Source: JBGPEQ01 sp050180895
GTDB lineage: Bacteria; Pseudomonadota; Alphaproteobacteria; Dongiales; Dongiaceae
Reading direction: 5' to 3'
DNA: 64,000 nt
Assembly (NCBI GenBank): GCA_050180895.1
Contig: JBFXDS010000005.1
Coordinates: 186,001-250,000, forward strand
Part shown: positions 9,361-17,321 of the stretch, in pieces
Position numbering within the stretch: the stretch's first letter is position 1
Layout of the letters: each line of letters begins with the position of its first letter
Made by a program: the position numbers and the translations under genes
The notes under the pieces: generated by a model
Seen by the model: only the letters and a program-made list of their open reading frames with translations
The model's database searches: none
What the model was told of the DNA's origin: nothing

Positions 9361-11001
9361 TCAGGAAGCCCGGCGCACCGGCAGGTCGACAGGAACCGCC
9401 GCGCGACCCGTGTCGGCATAGAAGCAGGCCTCCCAGCGGCCGTCTTCGATGTCGCGCATGAAAGTCAGCAGGTGGTGGGCGACGACGCCGATGTGGATCA
9501 CCTCGTCGATACGTCCTTGGCGCAAGAGCGGCCAGCATAGGTCCCAAAACTCCTGTCGCCACGGCGCCGTCAGGCCGCAATGCCAGAGCACGCGGCCGAA
9601 CACCGACAGGCCGTAGCGGACCAGCGCCGCGCTCGCCTTCGGCCGCCGCAGCTTGCGGTTGGGAAAGGTGTGTTCGGTCTGGTGGCGGAACCGCCGGAAC
9701 AGGGCGTCCGGCGCATAGGCGGCCCTGATCGTCTCCAGCCACATGCCCACCACCTCGTCATAGGGCAGCAGGAACTTGACGTTGGAGACGCGGCGCGCCG
9801 CCGCCTCCGGCGCCAGCAGCCGGCCGGCCTTCCGCAGCCGCTCGTAGAGCGGCGTCTTCGGCAGGGCGTAGATCAGGTTGATGGTCAGGAGCGGAATCTG
9901 CGACGCTTCGACGAAGGCGAGGATGCTACGGCCGGTGCGCGGCGTGTCGGTGTCGAGTCCCATGATGATGCCGGAGACGACCTCCATGCCCTGCCGGTTC
10001 AGGGTGTCCACCGCATCGAGGATCGGCAGGCGCAGGTTCTGCTTCTTCTTCATCGCCATCAAGGCGCCTTCCTCCGGCGTCTCGATGCCGACGAAGATCG
10101 TGGCGAACTGCGCCTCGCGCATCATCGCCAGCAGCTCCGGCGCCTGCGCGATGTTGAGGGTCGCCTCGCAGGAGAAGCGCAACGGAAAGCTGTTCTCCTC
10201 CTGCCAGCGGATGAGCCGCGGCAACAGTTGGAGCGCGGCGCCCTTGTTGGCGATGAAGTTGTCGTCGACGAAATAGACGGCGCCGCGCGCGCCGCGGGCG
10301 ACGATCGCGTCCAGCTCGCGGCAGATCTGTTCCGGCCCCTTGAGCCGCGGGTTGCGGCCGTAGAGCGCGGGGATGTCGCAGAACTCGCACAGATAGGGGC
10401 AGCCCGAGGAGAACTGGATCGAGCCGAGGAAGTAGTTCCGCATATCGAGCAGGTCGTAGGCCGGCACGGGGAAGGCGGTCAGCGGCGTCCGCGCGTCGGT
10501 GGCGAAGACGAGCTGCCGCGGCGGCCGCGCGGTATGCGCGTCGAGATGGGCGATCAGGGCGTCGGTCCCGTCGCCGAGCTCGCCGAGATGCAGGATGTCG
10601 ACCTCCGGATAGTGCTCCGGGCAAGCCGAGACCGAGGGACCGCCCAGAACAGTCACCTTGCCGCGCCGGTGCGCCCGCGCGTTGAGGTCGTCGATGAAGC
10701 GGCGCTGCACGTGCATGCCGCTCATCAGCACCGCGTCGGCCCAGTCGAGGTCGCCGTCGCCGGCCGGCTGCCGGTTTTCGTCGATGAAGCGCACCTCCCA
10801 CTCCGGCGGGAGGTAGGCGGCGATCAGCAGCAGCCCCTGTGGCGGCATGAAGGCGCTGACGTCCGGGAACAGTTTGTAGGCATGCTGGAAGGTGCCGAAC
10901 GAGGGCGCATAGGCCGGAAAGGCGCAGAGGATCCGGCGCCGGTTCTTCGGCCGGTAGCTCGTCGCGCCGGATGCCGGCGCCGTCTCGCGACCATCGATCA
11001 C
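9361..11001 (-). CDS. B12-binding domain radical SAM protein (DUF4070-like C-terminus)
   Basis: 546 residues from GTG 11001, preceded by GGGAGGGGGA. Residues ~22-155 resemble a cobalamin-binding Rossmann domain (ILCAFPAYAP at its start, VTVLGGPSVSACPEHYPEV later). The radical SAM cluster motif C201-x3-C205-x2-C208 sits in SSGCPYLCEFCDIP. Downstream come a radical SAM barrel and a helical C-terminus of the type seen in DUF4070 proteins. B12 radical SAM enzymes carry out methylations and rearrangements in cofactor, lipid and natural product chemistry; the reaction here is unknown. It lies 43 bp downstream of the HAD-ATPase fusion gene on the same strand, probably in one transcript. Confidence 0.88.
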   Translation of the reverse strand: MIDGRETAPASGATSYRPKNRRRILCAFPAYAPSFGTFQHAYKLFPDVSAFMPPQGLLLIAAYLPPEWEVRFIDENRQPAGDGDLDWADAVLMSGMHVQRRFIDDLNARAHRRGKVTVLGGPSVSACPEHYPEVDILHLGELGDGTDALIAHLDAHTARPPRQLVFATDARTPLTAFPVPAYDLLDMRNYFLGSIQFSSGCPYLCEFCDIPALYGRNPRLKGPEQICRELDAIVARGARGAVYFVDDNFIANKGAALQLLPRLIRWQEENSFPLRFSCEATLNIAQAPELLAMMREAQFATIFVGIETPEEGALMAMKKKQNLRLPILDAVDTLNRQGMEVVSGIIMGLDTDTPRTGRSILAFVEASQIPLLTINLIYALPKTPLYERLRKAGRLLAPEAAARRVSNVKFLLPYDEVVGMWLETIRAAYAPDALFRRFRHQTEHTFPNRKLRRPKASAALVRYGLSVFGRVLWHCGLTAPWRQEFWDLCWPLLRQGRIDEVIHIGVVAHHLLTFMRDIEDGRWEACFYADTGRAAVPVDLPVRRAS

Positions 11002-11044
11002 CGCAGCGTCCCCCTCCCTGCCTCGGGCGGACAGGAGAACAGAC

Positions 11045-12748
11045 TCACGCCGCACCTGTATAGCGCTTTTCGATCGCCTCGCGGATGCGGCGGCGGCTTT
11101 CGGCTGGTGGAAGGTCCTGCCGGGCCTCGGTGGCGGCGACGGCGTCGGCCAGTTCCGCGTCCTTGATCGACTCGCGCAGCCAGCGCGAATAGTCGCCGGC
11201 CCGCAGGTGATGCAGCCAGGTCTCGTCGTCCACCCCGTCGCCGATCTGCAGGAACAGCTCGAGATTGTGCGCGCGCAGGTTGAGCCGGAGGTCCGGCCCG
11301 CGGAAGTAGAAGCTCTTGTCGTCGCCGAGCTTGCCTTCCGCATATTTGCGCACATGGCGCTGGCGCTCGCCCTTCGGCGGCACGACGCGAAAGCGTCGGG
11401 GCGCCGCTGCGTCCTGCCGGAACAGCAGTGCCTCGCCGCTTTCCGGCGTGGGCAGCGCCGCCGGTGCCGGCCAGCCCGTCTGTTGCCGAAAGCCGGCCAC
11501 GCTGTCCTCGACCGCCCGTCCCAGCACGATCAGCGTGTCCACGGCCTTCAGCGCCGCCGGCGCCATCTTGTCCGGATGCACCGTGATCAGGAAACTGCCG
11601 GTCCAGGGCGCCGCCGCGTCGCCTGTCCGCTGCCAGTCCGGCGGCAGCATGTGGTGCGCCTCGTCGACGACGATCCAGTGCGGCCGCGCCGTGCGCACGC
11701 GGAGCTGCTGCAGGCTCGGCAGCAGCTCGGCGAAGAAGCGCGGCCGGTCGGCCAGCTTGATGCCCAGCAGGTTGACGATGACGGATTGCTGCGGCCGCTC
11801 CAGCAGCTCCAGCACCTTGCCCGCGTCCGGCGCGAGGCCGCTGTCGCCGATCCCCAGCGCGCCCTCGAATCCCTCGTAGTCGCCCTCCGGATCGACGACG
11901 CAGAATTGATAGCCCTGCGCGATCAGCCGCTCCAGCAGGCCGGCGGTCAGCGTCGACTTGCCGCCGCCCGAGGTGCCGGTCAGCAGGACATTGGTGTCGC
12001 GCATCGGCAGGTGGAGGGGGTGGCCCTCCGCGTCCTCGCCGAGCGGCACGCGATGCCGCTGCGCCAGCCGATCGATTCCCGCAAGGTCGTCCTGCAGCAT
12101 ATGCTCGACCAGCTCGATGACGCCGGCGCCGCGCGCCCCGGCCGTGGCGACGTCGGCTGTCTCCTTGATCGCGTCCAGCGCGTTGGCCACGGCGGCGCTG
12201 CAGCCGCACAGCCGCAGGAAGGCGTGGTCGTTCTCGGCGTCGCCGATGCCGGCGACGTTGTGCGGCGAGAAGCCGAGCTCGGCCAGCGCCGCTTCCAGCC
12301 CGGTCGCCTTGTTGACGCCGGAGGGCAGCACCATGACCGCGCCCTTGTTGAAGACGATCTGCAGCTCGAGGCCGAGATCGCGGATGGCGTCCAGCACGGC
12401 CGCCTCGTTCGGCTGCCAGGTTGCAACGATGGCCCGCCCGACCGAGAGCGGCGTCACCTGCCGGCGCCGCAGCGCGTCGACGAAGCCGTCCGGCGGCGGC
12501 TCCGCCAGCGGCGTCGCGTCCTTCTCCGCCGGGCGGCAGAGCAGGGCGCCGTTCTCGGCGACGACCCGGTCGAAGCGGACGTACTCCGGAAACGCTTGCG
12601 CGAGGTCTTCGAGTTGGCGGCCGGTCACCAGGATCAACTTGCGGCCGGACGCCTGCAGTCGATCCAGCGCCGCCAGCGTTGCCGCCTCGACGTGGCCGTC
12701 CGTCGCCAGCGTCCCGTCATAGTCGCAGGCCAACGCCATGTAGTGCAC
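11045..12748 (-). CDS. HAD-IIB phosphatase fused to HerA/FtsK-like P-loop ATPase
   Basis: 567-residue two-domain protein. Residues 1-220 are a Cof/SPP-type HAD hydrolase: motif I DYDGTLAT (nucleophile D9, acid D11), motif II LVTGR near 40 and motif IV GDAEND at 169-174. Residues ~235-470 are a DUF87/HerA-like ATPase: Walker A GTSGGGKST at 258-266, VDPEGDYEG at 285-293, and Walker B WIVVDEAHH near 360. The GTG start at 12748 has GGAG 10 nt upstream; ATG 12739 is an alternative. ATPases of this class usually pump DNA or protein, so a fused phosphatase is unusual. Its partner appears to be the downstream radical SAM gene. The biological role is unknown. Confidence 0.88.
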   Translation of the reverse strand: MHYMALACDYDGTLATDGHVEAATLAALDRLQASGRKLILVTGRQLEDLAQAFPEYVRFDRVVAENGALLCRPAEKDATPLAEPPPDGFVDALRRRQVTPLSVGRAIVATWQPNEAAVLDAIRDLGLELQIVFNKGAVMVLPSGVNKATGLEAALAELGFSPHNVAGIGDAENDHAFLRLCGCSAAVANALDAIKETADVATAGARGAGVIELVEHMLQDDLAGIDRLAQRHRVPLGEDAEGHPLHLPMRDTNVLLTGTSGGGKSTLTAGLLERLIAQGYQFCVVDPEGDYEGFEGALGIGDSGLAPDAGKVLELLERPQQSVIVNLLGIKLADRPRFFAELLPSLQQLRVRTARPHWIVVDEAHHMLPPDWQRTGDAAAPWTGSFLITVHPDKMAPAALKAVDTLIVLGRAVEDSVAGFRQQTGWPAPAALPTPESGEALLFRQDAAAPRRFRVVPPKGERQRHVRKYAEGKLGDDKSFYFRGPDLRLNLRAHNLELFLQIGDGVDDETWLHHLRAGDYSRWLRESIKDAELADAVAATEARQDLPPAESRRRIREAIEKRYTGAA

Positions 12749-12875
12749 GGCATGCTCCGGGAGTTTCGTCCGCCCCAGGAGAAACCGCCGGGCGGCTGCC
12801 GGGGTTCCCGCGGCGGGGCGGCGTAGCGCGGGCGCGCCGGTCTCGGTATGCTAAGGCACGAACCGCGGAGGTGCG

Positions 12876-13751
12876 ATGACCGAGGTCAGGTGCGTGCTGG
12901 AGGCTCGGGCCGTACTGGGGGAGTCGCCGGTGTGGTCGGCCGAGGAGCAGGCGCTCTACTGGGTCGACATCTACGCCCCGGCCCTGCATCGCCTGGACGT
13001 CGCGACCGGCGCGCTGCGCAGCTGGCCGATGCCGGAGCCGATCGGTTCTTTCGGCCTGCGCGAGGGCGGCGGTGCCGTGGTCGCGCTGCGCCGCGGCTTC
13101 CGCCTGTTCGATTTCGTCAGCGGCCGGCTGGATCCTTTCGTCGATCCAGAGCCGGACAAGCCGGGCGTGCGCTTCAACGACGGCAAGGTCGCGCCTGACG
13201 GCCGTTTCTGGGCCGGCACCATGGACGAGGAGACCTTCAGCCGACCGCTCGGCACGCTCTACCGCCTCGATCCGGACGGTTCGTGCCATCCCATGGTCCG
13301 CGGCCTCATCGTCTCCAACGGCCTTGCCTGGAGCGCCGACGGCGGCACCATGTTCCACTCGGATTCGCGCGCGCCGGCGATCTACGCCTACGACTACGAC
13401 CCCGAGGCCGGCACGATCGCCAACAAGCGCACGATCGCCCGCCCCACCGAGGCGGTCGGTCGCCCGGACGGCGCCGCCGCCGACATGGAGGGCTATTACT
13501 GGAGCGCCGGCATCTCCGCCGGCGTGCTCAACCGATGGGCGCCGGACGGCCGCCTCGACCGGCAGATCCCGCTGCCCTGCGCCGCACCCACCATGCCCTG
13601 CTTCGGCGGCCTGGAGATGAAGACCATCTTCCTCACCTCGCTGCGCCACAACCTCCCGCCCGGAAAGCTCGCCGCCAGCCCCCTCTCCGGCTCCCTTTTC
13701 GCCCTCGATGTCGATGTCCCCGGCGTCCCCGTCGCCAAATTCAAGGGCTGA
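12876..13751 (+). CDS. SMP-30/gluconolactonase/LRE family protein
   Basis: 291 residues with ribosome site GCGGAGGTGCG before ATG 12876. Family signatures are visible: LGESPVWSAEEQALYWVDI near residue 15, GVRFNDGKVAPDGRFWAGTM in the middle, SNGLAWSADGGTMFHSDS, and PDGAAADMEGYYW. SMP-30/regucalcin proteins are six-bladed beta-propellers that bind a divalent metal (a Glu near the N-terminus, Asn and Asp in the motifs above) and hydrolyse sugar lactones. It is probably a sugar-acid pathway lactonase. The upstream neighbour is divergent and the downstream Gfo/Idh/MocA gene is a plausible partner sugar dehydrogenase. Confidence 0.92.
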   Translation: MTEVRCVLEARAVLGESPVWSAEEQALYWVDIYAPALHRLDVATGALRSWPMPEPIGSFGLREGGGAVVALRRGFRLFDFVSGRLDPFVDPEPDKPGVRFNDGKVAPDGRFWAGTMDEETFSRPLGTLYRLDPDGSCHPMVRGLIVSNGLAWSADGGTMFHSDSRAPAIYAYDYDPEAGTIANKRTIARPTEAVGRPDGAAADMEGYYWSAGISAGVLNRWAPDGRLDRQIPLPCAAPTMPCFGGLEMKTIFLTSLRHNLPPGKLAASPLSGSLFALDVDVPGVPVAKFKG

Positions 13752-13773
13752 GCGGGTCGTAGTTCACTACAAG

Positions 13774-13864
13774 CCATAAAGGACACGAAGAACGCAAAGG
13801 GTCTCTCCGTCGGGCGCGAAGCGCCATCTTCTTCGTGTTCTTTGTGCTCTTCGTGACTTTGTGG
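13774..13864. repeat. Imperfect inverted repeat of the AAAGGACACGAAG type
   Basis: The left arm (13774-13799, CCATAAAGGACACGAAG...) and right arm (13831-13864, ending GACTTTGTGG) are near reverse complements. They flank a 31-bp centre that itself contains GGCGCGAAGCGCC. Such elements are found scattered between genes in many bacteria. It fills most of the 189-bp gap between the lactonase and oxidoreductase genes. A shorter relative is at 3907-3945. Confidence 0.6.
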
Positions 13865-13940
13865 TCAATCTTCCCCGAGGAACCACGGCGGTCTCCAGGA
13901 GAATATCTGTAGCGCAGGCCAATAGGGAAGGAGGAGGCCG

Positions 13941-14909
13941 ATGAACATCGCCATGATCGGCTACGGCATGATGGGCGTGTGGCACTCGGAGGCGCTGCGG
14001 AAGACCGGTGCCGTGCTGCACACCCTCGTCGGCCGCCGCCCGGAGGCCGCCAAGGAATTCGCCGAACGCTTCGGCTACCGCAAATGGACGACGTCCCTCG
14101 ACGACGCCCTGGCCGATCCCGCCGTCGACATCGTCATCGTCGCCAGCCCGAGCGAGCTGCACGAGGCGCAGGCGATCAGCTGCCTCGAGGCCGGCAAGCA
14201 CACGCTGATCGAGATCCCGATCGCCCTCAGCCTCGCCGGCGCCGAGCGCGTCGTCGCCGCCGGGGAGAAGAGCGGCAAGGTCTACGGCCTCTGCCATCCC
14301 ATGCGCTTCCGCCGCGAGCGCGAGGTCTTGCGCACCGGCATCGCCGCCGGCGAGGAGACGATCCGCCACATCGCCGGCCGCTTCTTCATCAAGCGCCTTG
14401 TCAACATCGGCGCCACCGGCTACCGCCGCAGCTGGATCGACAACATACTCTGGCACCATTTCTGCCACTTCGTCGACCTCGGCCTGTATCTGTTTGACGG
14501 CGCGCCGATCCGCCGCGTGCAGAGCCACATGGGTCCGCTGCACGAGACCACCGGCATCCCGATGGAATGCATCGTCGTCGTCGAGACCGAGGCCGACCAG
14601 ACTCTGCTGGTCCACGGCTCCTACCACGCCGCCTGGCGCCTCTACGACAAGCTGATCGTCACCGACCGCGAGACCTATCTCTACGACATCCTCGCCGGCA
14701 CGCTGCGCACCGAGTCCGGCACCGTCCCGATCGAGTCCGAGCAGGACAACTGCGCCCGCGTCGTGTTCGATTTCCTTGACGCCGTGCGGGAAGGCCGCCA
14801 GCCGCGCGCCGCCGGCCCCTCCGTCCTCCCGGCCATGCGAGTCCTGCAGCAGGTGCAGGGCGAGTGGGATCGCCGCTACGGCGCCCAGCCAATCCCCGGC
14901 CGCCCGTAA
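13941..14909 (+). CDS. Gfo/Idh/MocA family NAD(P)-dependent oxidoreductase
   Basis: 322 residues with a strong ribosome site (GGAAGGAGGAGG) before ATG 13941. The N-terminal Rossmann fold opens with IAMIGYGMMGVWHSEALRKT. The family's conserved E-x-P-type segment appears as ASPSELHEAQAISCLEAGKH followed by LIEIPIALS, where the usual Lys-Pro is changed to Ile-Pro. The second domain carries IDNILWHHFCHFVDLGLY, with the family's catalytic-type His region. These enzymes oxidise sugars or inositols. The missing Lys of the usual EKP motif raises the possibility of altered chemistry. The exact substrate is unknown. Confidence 0.9.
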   Translation: MNIAMIGYGMMGVWHSEALRKTGAVLHTLVGRRPEAAKEFAERFGYRKWTTSLDDALADPAVDIVIVASPSELHEAQAISCLEAGKHTLIEIPIALSLAGAERVVAAGEKSGKVYGLCHPMRFRREREVLRTGIAAGEETIRHIAGRFFIKRLVNIGATGYRRSWIDNILWHHFCHFVDLGLYLFDGAPIRRVQSHMGPLHETTGIPMECIVVVETEADQTLLVHGSYHAAWRLYDKLIVTDRETYLYDILAGTLRTESGTVPIESEQDNCARVVFDFLDAVREGRQPRAAGPSVLPAMRVLQQVQGEWDRRYGAQPIPGRP

Positions 14910-15053
14910 GAAGCGTTTCGTCGGATCACGGCAGTGTGACTTGTCCGCTGGCCGGCGCGATCATAGGTCAGGCTCACGATCTCCAATCACCTCCGGACAC
15001 CGATGCCCGAGATCCGATCGCCCCGCACCGGTTCCGACCGGAGCATCCCCTGA

Positions 15054-15941
15054 ATGCCATGGCATGATTCCGCGGGCCGCGTCTCGCCCTTCAAGCTCGC
15101 GGTCTTCCTCCTGCTGTTCATTCCTGCGGCTGTGATCGCGGCCCGCTATCTTGGCGGCAGCCTCGGCCCGCGCCCGCTCAACGAGGCGGTGCACCAGCTC
15201 GGCAACTGGACGCTGAAGCTCGTCCTGATCTCGCTCGCCGTCACGCCCAGCCGCAGCCTCCTGCAATGGCCGCGCCTGATGCAGGTGCGCCGCATGGTCG
15301 GCGTCGCCGCCTTCGTCTACGCCGCCGCGCATCTGACGCTCTACGCCGCCGATGAGGCCTTCGATCTCGGCAAGGTCGCGACCGAGATCGTGCTGCGGAT
15401 CTATCTGACGATCGGGTTCGCCGCCCTGCTGATCCTGGTGGCAATGGCCGCCACCTCGACCAACGGCATGGTCCGCCGTCTCGGCGGCAGGCGGTGGCGG
15501 CGGCTGCACCGGCTGGTCTACGTCGCGGCCCTGCTCGGCGTCGTGCACTTCTTCATGCAGGTGAAGGCGAACGTCGACGAGCCCTGGGTGATGGCCGGGC
15601 TCTTCGCCTGGCTGATGGGCTATCGCGCGCTGCTGTGGTTCGGCCCGAGCGGCGGCCGCCTGGCGGCGTGGGCGCCGACGCTCCTCGCCGTCCTGGCCGC
15701 CGCCGGCACCGCGCTCGGCGAAGCGCTCTACTACTGGCTGAAGCTCGGCGCGCCCTCGACGCGCGTGTTGGCCGCCAACCTGTCGCTCGATGCGGGCCTT
15801 CGCCCGGCCTGCATCGTCCTGGCGATCTGCCTCGCGGTCGCCGCGCTTGCTACCCTGCGCCGGCTCTTCGTCCGCTTCGGACCGCTGCTGCGCGGGAACG
15901 CCGCGCGCGTCTCGCTCCGCGGGGACGCGGCGTCGAGATAG
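15054..15941 (+). CDS. msrQ: MsrQ (YedZ)-like heme-binding membrane subunit
   Basis: 295-residue integral membrane protein of the ferric-reductase-like fold. Conserved features are the early region LNEAVHQLGNWTLKLVLISLAVTP, then MQVRRMVGVAAFVYAAAHLTLY and RRLHRLVYVAALLGVVHFF, whose His residues would ligate b-type heme. MsrQ delivers quinol electrons to the periplasmic methionine sulfoxide reductase MsrP. No msrP lies next to it, so the partner would be elsewhere or this is a relative with another acceptor. The C-terminus is about 80 residues longer than a minimal MsrQ, with two extra hydrophobic segments. Confidence 0.8.
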   Translation: MPWHDSAGRVSPFKLAVFLLLFIPAAVIAARYLGGSLGPRPLNEAVHQLGNWTLKLVLISLAVTPSRSLLQWPRLMQVRRMVGVAAFVYAAAHLTLYAADEAFDLGKVATEIVLRIYLTIGFAALLILVAMAATSTNGMVRRLGGRRWRRLHRLVYVAALLGVVHFFMQVKANVDEPWVMAGLFAWLMGYRALLWFGPSGGRLAAWAPTLLAVLAAAGTALGEALYYWLKLGAPSTRVLAANLSLDAGLRPACIVLAICLAVAALATLRRLFVRFGPLLRGNAARVSLRGDAASR

Positions 15942-15969
15942 CGGGGCGTCGGGCGCGAGCGTCCCGCCA

Positions 15970-16326
15970 TCAATAGCCGAGGTGCGCCCCCACGGCATGC
16001 TCGATCGAACGTTCGGCATTGAAGCCGCCGGCGGGCGACGACGATTGCGCGCTCCTGGCCGACGAGCCGGTCGCAGGCTTGCCGGCACGGCTCTTGTTGG
16101 TCTTCGACAACAGATAATCGCCGCTCGCACCCTCGGCGGCCGTGCTGCCGCCGGCGCTCTCCCGACGATGTGCCGAAGGTGCGGCAGCCGAGGTGCCGGC
16201 GATCGATCCGCCGGCGCACCAAGCGGCGAACCTGCCGGGATTGCAATGCGGGTCGGCGACGGCCGGCCGCGCCGCCGCGACGGCGAGCACCGCCAGCACG
16301 ACACCTGTTCTAAGAAGAGACTGCAT
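15970..16326 (-). CDS. Small secreted hypothetical protein
   Basis: 118 residues with a clear Sec signal peptide (residues 1-24, hydrophobic core VVLAVLAVAAA, predicted cut after PAVA). The mature part is Ser-, Ala- and Gly-rich with two Cys close to its N-terminus (HCNPG, WCAGG), and looks low in structure apart from the end. GGGA lies 11 nt before ATG 16326. It is convergent with msrQ. I do not recognise the family. Confidence 0.6.
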   Translation of the reverse strand: MQSLLRTGVVLAVLAVAAARPAVADPHCNPGRFAAWCAGGSIAGTSAAAPSAHRRESAGGSTAAEGASGDYLLSKTNKSRAGKPATGSSARSAQSSSPAGGFNAERSIEHAVGAHLGY

Positions 16327-16570
16327 TCGTCATCCCACACGATTGGGAAATCATTCTTTGCCCACGACTCTATGGCAAGGCGCTATGGATTCACAAGATG
16401 AGGGTTCGCTCGTTCTTTGGTTAACGGCTCACGATTCTGCCAGGCACCTTCCTGCATGGCGCGTGTCCTTCTTGGCCGCCGCAAGGGCGGTACTTCCGGG
16501 AAAGGTGGCGATGGGCGTATGTTCGGCAGCCCGTGTCATTCGGGCAAGCCGCCGCAACAGTTGGCCGTCG

Positions 16571-17317
16571 ATGCCCGCACCCGTCATCTCGAACTTCGCC
16601 CTGTCGTTCCGCCCGCTGCTCGCCGCCGCCCTCCTGCTGGCGTCCTGTGCGCCGCATCCGCGCGAGGCCGCGCCGAGCCCAACCCCGGTTCAGCCGGCGG
16701 TCATCGCGCCGCAATCCCAGGTCCTCCACGGCTGGCCGCCTGCTTACGATGCCTTCCTCCGCACCGAGGTCCGCAAGTATCCCGAGCTCCTCGCGCTGGC
16801 GCCGGAGCGGCTCTCCAGCTTCTGCCCCGGCTTCGCCGCGATCGATGACGAGGCGCAGTTCTATGCCGACCTGCTGTGGGCCATCGCCGGGCCGGAGAGC
16901 GACTGGCAGCGCACCGACATCACCCTGGAGACCGAGCTCGACGGGGTTGTGAACCCCATCGATCCCATCACCGGCCAGCAGGTGCGCAGCGAAGGCCTGC
17001 TGCAGCTCTCCTACCAGGATATCGACAGCTACGACGCCGCCGGCGTCTGCCGCTTCGACTGGGCGGCCGACAAGGCGAAGGCGACGGCGGAGTATATGCG
17101 CGGCGCCGCCTATGGCGACGGTACGCGCACGATCCACGACGCCTACCGCAACCTCGAATGCGGCCTCTTCATCGTCAACGCCCACCTGCTGCAGCTCTAT
17201 CCCACGGCCAAGTTCGAGGACGCCCTGCGCCGCTACTGGATCGTCATGGATCCTGACCATCCCGGCTATGCCGAGGTGCGCCGGAACCTGGCGAAACGCC
17301 AGCCGGCCTGCCGGTGA
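16571..17317 (+). CDS. Lipoprotein with transglycosylase-like segment
   Basis: 248 residues. A lipoprotein signal (hydrophobic run then LLASC) places the lipidated Cys near residue 26, followed by a Pro-rich linker. The body contains WAIAGPESDWQ and, 40 residues on, SEGLLQLSYQDIDSY. This matches the Glu-Ser and Gly-Leu-x-Gln-x-Ser pattern of lytic transglycosylase folds, so a cell wall role is possible. The ribosome site is weak; ATG 16571 is chosen because it gives a normal-length signal. An in-frame ATG at about 16511 would put 20 residues before it. The CoA ligase gene follows after 4 bp. Confidence 0.75.
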   Translation: MPAPVISNFALSFRPLLAAALLLASCAPHPREAAPSPTPVQPAVIAPQSQVLHGWPPAYDAFLRTEVRKYPELLALAPERLSSFCPGFAAIDDEAQFYADLLWAIAGPESDWQRTDITLETELDGVVNPIDPITGQQVRSEGLLQLSYQDIDSYDAAGVCRFDWAADKAKATAEYMRGAAYGDGTRTIHDAYRNLECGLFIVNAHLLQLYPTAKFEDALRRYWIVMDPDHPGYAEVRRNLAKRQPACR

Positions 17318-17321
17318 GGGC

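Noticed and set aside
9580..12826. Two long plus-strand frames (9580-11166 and 11207-12826)
   Set aside because: Antisense to the radical SAM and HAD-ATPase genes, which carry complete catalytic motifs.
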